Source: Polyangium spumosum
GTDB taxonomy: Bacteria; Myxococcota_A; Polyangia; Polyangiales; Polyangiaceae
DNA length: 64,000 bases
NCBI RefSeq assembly: GCF_009649845.1
Contig: NZ_WJIE01000001.1
Coordinates: 558,001 to 622,000 of the forward strand
Reading direction: 5' to 3'
Shown here: positions 58,970 through 64,000 of the stretch, one piece after another
How the letters are laid out: the number at the start of each line of letters is the position of its first letter
Position numbering within the stretch: the first letter of the stretch is position 1
Notes under the pieces: model-generated
What the model was told of the DNA's origin: nothing
What the model saw: the letters and a program-made list of their open reading frames with translations, nothing else
Databases searched by the model: none
Program-made: the position numbers and the translations under genes

Positions 58970-60745
58970 TCACTTTGCCCGCAGACTCCCCGCCACGGCT
59001 CGCACGACCGGATCTCCGGATTGTGCTGCAGTTGCAGCGGATCGGCGCGCCTCGACAGGAGCGAACCGAGCGAGCGAGCGGAGCGCCGCGACGCGCAGAT
59101 CGGTGCTCGCGTCGTCCCTCTTCGCCACGGTCTCCGCGAGCGTGATCGCACGGGCGCGCTCGGCCCCCTCGGCCACGCGCACGTACGCGCCGAGCGCGCG
59201 GGCGCGGAGGATGTCGGAGGTGGTGTCGTCGACGACGAGCGCGCGGAGCGTGCCAGGCGCAGAGGCGCCGGCGACGCGGATGGCGAGGCCCTCGTAGTCG
59301 GTCTTGCCATGCGCGCACCAGACCGCGCCGAGCACACGCTCGAGCGGCGTGGGCGACGCAGGCAGAGGCTTGTTCGAGCGGCGCGTCGCGACGACGGCAA
59401 ACGGGGGCTCGGGGGCGAGCGGCGAAGGCGGCGAGGCGACCTTCGCGCCGCCGGACGGCGGGAGCGGGGGCGCGGGCGCACCACCCTCTTCGAGGATGCC
59501 GCGGTAGAGCGCGCTTCCATGCAGGACACGCTTCTGCGCCTCGGTGAGCTCGAGGGCGCCAAAGGCGATGGGGAACATCGAGTTCGTGACGTCCGGGCAG
59601 TTGTTGGGGTTCGCCTGCATGACGGACGTGGGGCACTCGACCGTGTCGCTGAGCGGATCGGTCTCCTCGACGGAGTACTCGGTCGTGTGGAAGAGGCCCG
59701 CGAGGTGGCCGACCTCGTGGCGCAGGACCGAGGCGTCGTACTCGGGGTTGCCCGAGGGCATGTACGCGACGCCGCTCATGGTGGTGCCATGGCGCGCAGG
59801 GCTGCCGGGGATACCACCCGCGATGCCGATCGCGTCGCCGAAGTCGGCGCCGAAGCTGCCCGTGACGAAGAGGTTCAAGGCCGGGGCGTCGCCGATACCC
59901 GCCGAGGAGGCGAGGAGCTGGCGATACTCCTCGAAGGTGCCGATGGTGGTCGCGCTCGACGGGAGGCTGAAGAAGTTCACCTTGCCGAGGTCGAGGCCCG
60001 CGTAGTCGATGAACATCTCGGCGAGGACCTGGTTCACGTAGCTCTGCGTGCTCGCGTTCGGCGCGAGGAAGACGTTCACGTCGACGACGCCGCCATGGAA
60101 GAGGCCGTCCTTCGTGCGGCGAATCCACAGGTCGACGTGCGCCTTCGTTACCGAGCCGTCGTCGTCGCCGAGCGCGATGCGCCACTGGCCTTGCTGCATG
60201 GGCCAGGCGTTCGCGGCGTCGGACTGCGGGTTCGCCCCGCCGACCCAGCCGTAATTCGCGAAGACAGGGTTCGTCTTGCCGGGCAGCGCGTAGTTGAAGA
60301 TCACCGACTCGCCCGAGGGAGGGCGGAGCCGGTTGATGCCGATGATGTCGTTCAAGTCCGGCACGCCGACCACGACGGTGAGGCCGATCGCGCGGTCGGG
60401 GACCTCGAAAGGCGCGAGGGTGTTCAGCTCGACGTCGCCGAGATCGATGTGGGTGAGGGCCTGGAAGTCGTCGATCGGCCCGGCGCCCGCGCCACCCTGG
60501 CCCGCGCCGCCGCCGCCCGCGGCGCCCTGCCCCGAGCCGCCCGCGCCCGCGCCGCCCACGCCGGGCCCCTGGCCCCACGTTTCGCCGCCTTCACCGCCGG
60601 CGCCCGGGTTCTCGGTGCGCGTGGTCGGACCACAAGCAGCCGTGACGGCGAGGGCGAACACGCCGACCAAGGAGGACCGGGCAAGGCCGGCAGAGGAGGC
60701 TCGAAGGCAAGCAAGGAGCCCACGGGAAGCGAAAGAGGCACGCAT
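58970..60745 (-). CDS. Metzincin-type zinc metalloprotease lipoprotein
   Basis: This 591-residue exported protein has a lipoprotein-like signal (VTAAC), a Gly/Ala-rich linker (about 48-90), and a catalytic domain with the complete metzincin zinc site HEVGHLAGLFH (H343, H347, H353, base E344). A Met-turn NSMFP follows (M390). The C-terminal 150 residues look like helical HEAT-type repeats (LRVAALRSLARFAP). Prey-protein or matrix degradation is plausible for a myxobacterium. It diverges from murJ. Confidence 0.85.
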   Translation of the reverse strand: MRASFASRGLLACLRASSAGLARSSLVGVFALAVTAACGPTTRTENPGAGGEGGETWGQGPGVGGAGAGGSGQGAAGGGGAGQGGAGAGPIDDFQALTHIDLGDVELNTLAPFEVPDRAIGLTVVVGVPDLNDIIGINRLRPPSGESVIFNYALPGKTNPVFANYGWVGGANPQSDAANAWPMQQGQWRIALGDDDGSVTKAHVDLWIRRTKDGLFHGGVVDVNVFLAPNASTQSYVNQVLAEMFIDYAGLDLGKVNFFSLPSSATTIGTFEEYRQLLASSAGIGDAPALNLFVTGSFGADFGDAIGIAGGIPGSPARHGTTMSGVAYMPSGNPEYDASVLRHEVGHLAGLFHTTEYSVEETDPLSDTVECPTSVMQANPNNCPDVTNSMFPIAFGALELTEAQKRVLHGSALYRGILEEGGAPAPPLPPSGGAKVASPPSPLAPEPPFAVVATRRSNKPLPASPTPLERVLGAVWCAHGKTDYEGLAIRVAGASAPGTLRALVVDDTTSDILRARALGAYVRVAEGAERARAITLAETVAKRDDASTDLRVAALRSLARFAPVEARRSAATAAQSGDPVVRAVAGSLRAK

Positions 60746-60787
60746 CTGCCGATTCTAGCGTGCGCCTCCTTGCGGTAGAAGCGGCGC

Positions 60788-62398
60788 GTGCAGAGCGTCG
60801 AGCAGTCGCTGGCGGCGGGGACAAAAAGCGGCGAGGGAGCAGCCCCCAAGGCGACGGGAGGCGCGCGCTCGGCGGCGCTCGTGACGGCGGGGATCGTGCT
60901 GTCGCGGCTCGTGGGCCTCGTGCGGCAGCGGGTCATGGCGCACTACTTCGGCACGTCGGCCTGGGCGGACATGCTCGCGGCCGCGTTCCGCGTCGGCAAC
61001 ATCACGCAGAACCTGATGGGCGAAGGGACGTTGTCCGCGACGTTCATCCCGCTCTACGCGAGGCTCCGCGGCGAGGGCAAGGGCGAGGAGGCGGCGAGGT
61101 TCGCGCGGTCGGCGCTGGGGCTCTTGCTGGTCGTGGTGGTGGCGGCGTCGGCGCTCGGCGTGTTGTTCGCGCCGTGGCTTTCGTATCTCGTCGCAGCCGG
61201 GTTCGAGGAGGAGAAGCTCGCGGGCACGGTGACGATCGTGCGGATCGTCTTCCCGATGACGGGCCTGCTCGTGCTGTCGGCGTGGGGGCTCGGGGTGCTG
61301 AACGCGCACCGGCGCTTCTTCTTGCCGTACGCGGCGCCCGTGGCGTGGAGCGTCGCGCAGATCGTGGCGCTCGTCGTCGCAGGGGCGGTGCTCGGCAAGC
61401 GCGGCGGCGCGCTCGCCACGGCGCTCGCGTGGGGCGCGTTCGCGGGGGCGTTCTTGCAGCTCGTCGTGCTCTTGCCAGCGGCGCGGAGGCTGCTCGGGGG
61501 GAGGATCACGCCGCGGCTCGACACGAAGGATCCGCACGTGCGCGAGGCCGCGGCGAGGTTGCCCGGCGCGCTCGTGGGTCGAGGGATCATCCAGATCTCG
61601 GGCCTCGTCGACACGTTGCTCGTGAGCTTCCTGGGCACGGGCGCGACCGCGACGTTCGGCTACGCGCAGACGATTTACCTCCTGCCGATGAGCGTGCTCG
61701 GGACGGGCGAGGCGGCGGCGGCGCTGCCCGAGCTGTCCGGGCACACGGCCGAGGCGGACGTGGCGAAGAGGAACGCGGCCGTACGCGCGCGGCTCGGCGC
61801 GTCGCTCGCGCGGATCGCCGTCTTGACCGTGCCGGCGACGCTCGTGTTCGTGTTCCTCGGCGGCGACCTCGTGGCGCTGCTGCTCCAGTCGGGTCACTTC
61901 GACCGGGAGGCGACGGCGCGGGTCGAGGAGCTGCTCGCCGCGTACGGCTTCGCGTTGCTCGGCAACGCGGCGGGGCGCGTGCTCCAGACGACGGCGTACG
62001 CGCTCGGCGACACGAAGACGCCGGCGCGGTTCGCGGTGCTGCGGATGGTGGTGAGCACGGCGCTCGCGCTCGTGCTCATGCGGCCGTTCGGCGTGCTCGG
62101 CGTGGTGCTCGGCGCGGTGATCGCGGGCTGGGTGGAGACGTGCGTGATGGGGATGCGGCTCTCGCGGGCGCTCGGCGGGCTCGGGCTCGAGGCGGTGCGC
62201 GCGGGGCGGATCGTGTTGCTCGGCGCGCTCTCCGTGGGCTCGGGCGTGGCCGTGCGCGCGCTGCTGCCCGCGTCGCTCGCGGGCACGGCGATCGGCGCGA
62301 TGTTGACGCTCGGGACGTTCGGCGCGGCGTTCCTGGTGCTCTGCCCGGCGCTCGGGCTCTTCGACGTTCGCTCGTTGCTCCGGCGAGCTCGACGCTGA
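60788..62398 (+). CDS. murJ: Lipid II flippase MurJ
   Basis: MurJ flips lipid-linked peptidoglycan precursor across the inner membrane. The 536-residue, roughly fourteen-helix MOP-family protein starts at GTG 60788 with a 25-residue polar tail. The first helix has SRLVGLVRQRVMAHYFG and the following VGNITQNLMGEGTLSATFIPLYA is diagnostic. The essential Arg residues in helices 1 and 2 are present. It diverges from the metalloprotease gene and precedes a phosphatase gene by 6 bp. Confidence 0.94.
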   Translation: MQSVEQSLAAGTKSGEGAAPKATGGARSAALVTAGIVLSRLVGLVRQRVMAHYFGTSAWADMLAAAFRVGNITQNLMGEGTLSATFIPLYARLRGEGKGEEAARFARSALGLLLVVVVAASALGVLFAPWLSYLVAAGFEEEKLAGTVTIVRIVFPMTGLLVLSAWGLGVLNAHRRFFLPYAAPVAWSVAQIVALVVAGAVLGKRGGALATALAWGAFAGAFLQLVVLLPAARRLLGGRITPRLDTKDPHVREAAARLPGALVGRGIIQISGLVDTLLVSFLGTGATATFGYAQTIYLLPMSVLGTGEAAAALPELSGHTAEADVAKRNAAVRARLGASLARIAVLTVPATLVFVFLGGDLVALLLQSGHFDREATARVEELLAAYGFALLGNAAGRVLQTTAYALGDTKTPARFAVLRMVVSTALALVLMRPFGVLGVVLGAVIAGWVETCVMGMRLSRALGGLGLEAVRAGRIVLLGALSVGSGVAVRALLPASLAGTAIGAMLTLGTFGAAFLVLCPALGLFDVRSLLRRARR

Positions 62399-62404
62399 AG
62401 GGAC

Positions 62405-63007
62405 ATGGCGGAGCGGCGCGCGGCGCTGCAAGAACGAGGTGTGACGCCTCCAAAGACGCTGCACCCCGCGCTGCTGCACCCCTACCGCGCCGCGTTTTAC
62501 GTCTTCCTCGCGGCGCGCCGGACGCTGGCGGAGCTCTCGCCGGATCGAGGCTGGCGGACCTGGATCACGCCGGAGATCCTGCTCGGCGGCTTCCTCTTGC
62601 CGAGCGACGTCGCCGAGCTCGAGCGGCTGGGCGTGCGCGCGGTGGTGAACGCGACGACGGAGCTCGTGGAGCCGATCGGCACGTTACGCGCCGCGGGCAT
62701 GGAGTACCTGCAGATCCCCTGCTGGGACATGAACGCCCCGTGCCCCGAGGACGCGGACCGAGCGGTCCGTTTCCTGGCCGAGCACGTCGCGAAGGGGCAG
62801 CGGGTCTACGTGCATTGCGCGAGCGGCGTGGGCCGGAGCGTGGCGCTCGTCGTGTGTTACCTGGCCCTGCACAAGGGGATGAGCGTGGACGAGGCCATCG
62901 CGTGGATCGGCGCGCGGCGGCGCGTTTCGTTGCGGGAGGCGCAGCGCCGGTTCGTCGACGCGTACGTGCGGGCGCGTGGAGGCCGGGGGAGCGCGGAGAA
63001 CAGGTAG
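62405..63007 (+). CDS. Dual-specificity protein phosphatase
   Basis: This 200-residue cysteine phosphatase has the P-loop HCASGVGRS (C138, R144) and a general-acid aspartate in PCWDMNAP (D108). Eukaryote-like DSPs act on phospho-Ser/Thr/Tyr proteins or phosphoinositides. The first 55 residues form an amphipathic or membrane-apposed helix (LLHPYRAAFYVFLAARR). It follows murJ by 6 bp, and control of cell-wall assembly is possible but unproven. Confidence 0.87.
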   Translation: MAERRAALQERGVTPPKTLHPALLHPYRAAFYVFLAARRTLAELSPDRGWRTWITPEILLGGFLLPSDVAELERLGVRAVVNATTELVEPIGTLRAAGMEYLQIPCWDMNAPCPEDADRAVRFLAEHVAKGQRVYVHCASGVGRSVALVVCYLALHKGMSVDEAIAWIGARRRVSLREAQRRFVDAYVRARGGRGSAENR

Positions 63008-63131
63008 ACCGAGGAACGCGTAGACCAGGGAACACGGAGATCACGGGCGTAGCGATCGAAGCGCCGCCCTCTGGCACGACCCTTTCACTTCGAGTCTCCC
63101 GGAGGCGCGAGCGCCCCCGCCCGGAGACCCC

Positions 63132-63554
63132 ATGAGAACGATCGCGCAGGCTGGCCGCGGGGACGTGCACACGCTGCTCATCGTGCTCCCGCTCGTCTTC
63201 TTCGCGATCTCCCTCGCCTTCGACGTCGTCGCGATGCTCTCGGGCGCGCACGTCTGGGGCGTCGCGGCCGCCGTGAACCTCGCGGCGGGGCTCGTCTGCG
63301 GCGCGGCGTCGATGGTGCTCTTCGCCCGCCTGCACCTCGGCTACCGGCCCGGCTCGCGCGCGCGGGAGCTCGGCTTCCTGTTCCTCTGGCTCTCGGCCTG
63401 CGCGCTCCTGCCCTTCGCGGTGAGCCTCGTCCTGCGCGCCGCGCACCCCGGAGGGCCGACGCCGCCGGCGAGCATGGCGCTGTCGATCGTGGCGCTCGGC
63501 CTCGCCACGCTGGCAGGTTGGCTCGGCGACGAGGCCACCAGGGAGCAGGGCTGA
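63132..63554 (+). CDS. Four-helix membrane protein, DUF2231-like
   Basis: This 140-residue inner-membrane protein has four hydrophobic segments (VLPLVFFAISLAFDVVAML, AAVNLAAGLVCGAASMVLFA, LGFLFLWLSACALLPFAVSL, LSIVALGLATLAGWL). Size and the pattern HTLLIVLPL...FDVV recall DUF2231 proteins, some of which associate with heme or redox enzymes. It is 125 bp downstream of the phosphatase gene. Confidence 0.75.
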   Translation: MRTIAQAGRGDVHTLLIVLPLVFFAISLAFDVVAMLSGAHVWGVAAAVNLAAGLVCGAASMVLFARLHLGYRPGSRARELGFLFLWLSACALLPFAVSLVLRAAHPGGPTPPASMALSIVALGLATLAGWLGDEATREQG

Positions 63555-63615
63555 CGAGAGAGGCGCCGGCCCGATACTTGGCCCCTCGAAGCGACCTCTG
63601 GCAAGCGTCGCTTCG

Positions 63616-64000
63616 ATGCACATCCGGTCCCCGCGCCTCGGCCTCTCCCTCCTCGCCGCGCTCGCGCTCGCGCCCCTCGGCTGCAAGGGCGGCGCCCCCG
63701 CGCTCGCGAAGGGCGAGCCCACGGACGAGCCCCCGCCCGAGGTGCCGTCGCCGCCCGCGGATGGCCCGAAGCTCGTCGTCCTGCAGAGCGGCACCGTGGT
63801 GTACGACCGGCCCTCCACGAAGGGCAAGCCGCTGGGCGAGCTGCGCGCAGGGGCGCAGATCGCACGGTCCTCGGAGCCGTTCACGCGAAGGGAGTGCCCA
63901 GGCGGCTGGTACGTCGTCCGCCCCCGCGGCTTCGTCTGCGCGGGCGAGGCCGCGACGACGGATCCGTCACTCGCCGCCGCGCTGCCGCCCGGCCCGGATC
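63616..64000 (+). CDS. Lipoprotein with SH3-like domain, cut by window end
   Basis: The frame runs from ATG 63616 to the end of the window without a stop, giving at least 128 residues. A signal peptide with lipobox APLGC is followed by a Pro-rich linker and an SH3-like segment (GTVVYDRPSTKGKPLGEL ... GGWYVVRPRGFVC). In myxobacteria this arrangement often precedes an L,D-transpeptidase domain, which would lie beyond the window. Codon use is normal for the genome. Confidence 0.7.
   Translation, partial: MHIRSPRLGLSLLAALALAPLGCKGGAPALAKGEPTDEPPPEVPSPPADGPKLVVLQSGTVVYDRPSTKGKPLGELRAGAQIARSSEPFTRRECPGGWYVVRPRGFVCAGEAATTDPSLAAALPPGPD

Overview
The window is very G+C-rich, densely coded DNA. Its many eukaryote-like Ser/Thr protein kinases, Gly/Ser-rich lipoproteins, retromer-like Mla genes and long multidomain signalling proteins fit a large-genome myxobacterium (Polyangiaceae/Sorangium-like Myxococcota). 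This is inferred from gene content; there is no rRNA to confirm it, and I see no tRNA gene, integrase, transposase or CRISPR array.

Layout. 1-4167: a dispersed Mla/MCE lipid-transport locus (two MlaE permeases, mlaF, mlaD) with mutM set into it and a small biotin-carrier protein. 4168-13722: a coiled-coil membrane protein, pyrF-rlmB, a PMT-type glycosyltransferase, a cysteine desulfurase with a receiver-histidine kinase, and a PpiC-lnt pair. 13755-19871: proS diverging from a compact cyanophycin operon (cphB-cphA-isoaspartyl peptidase) that can make, depolymerise and finish degrading the Arg/Asp storage polymer. 19898-21596: a lower-G+C, overlapping ATPase + TOPRIM/DUF4276-like pair that looks like a defence module. 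22421-22678: an intergenic array of six exact 43-bp units. 22776-29672: a SpoIIAA-like protein, a barrel-ferritin-like fusion, an MFS antiporter, an amine-oxidase-like flavoprotein, an alpha/beta hydrolase and a PP2C phosphatase. 29767-36536: two divergent kinase genes, one encoding a 1,389-residue kinase-ATPase-TPR protein; both kinases carry cyclase-homology-like regions.

36537-42067 is the most unusual segment. An A+T-rich intergenic stretch with hairpins and a duplicated block leads into a gene for a giant protein (metallophosphoesterase, WD40, Roc GTPase, zinc ribbon, second metallophosphoesterase). That gene is interrupted by a single in-frame TAA at 37715, next to a small hairpin. I regard it as the best candidate for an undescribed regulatory or conflict protein, or as a very recent pseudogene.

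42068-64000: a beta-helix lipoprotein, a P450, a class D beta-lactamase, a thiO-thiS-thiG-thiE thiazole/thiamine operon, an MBL hydrolase, a VOC protein, a third kinase, a Cys-rich lipoprotein, a molybdopterin oxidoreductase, a second exact 43-bp array (nine units) beside transketolase, REP-like palindromes, a GATase-like protein, a metzincin lipoprotein, murJ, a dual-specificity phosphatase, and a lipoprotein gene cut off by the window end. The two 43-bp arrays differ in sequence but share unit length and a dyad-symmetric core.
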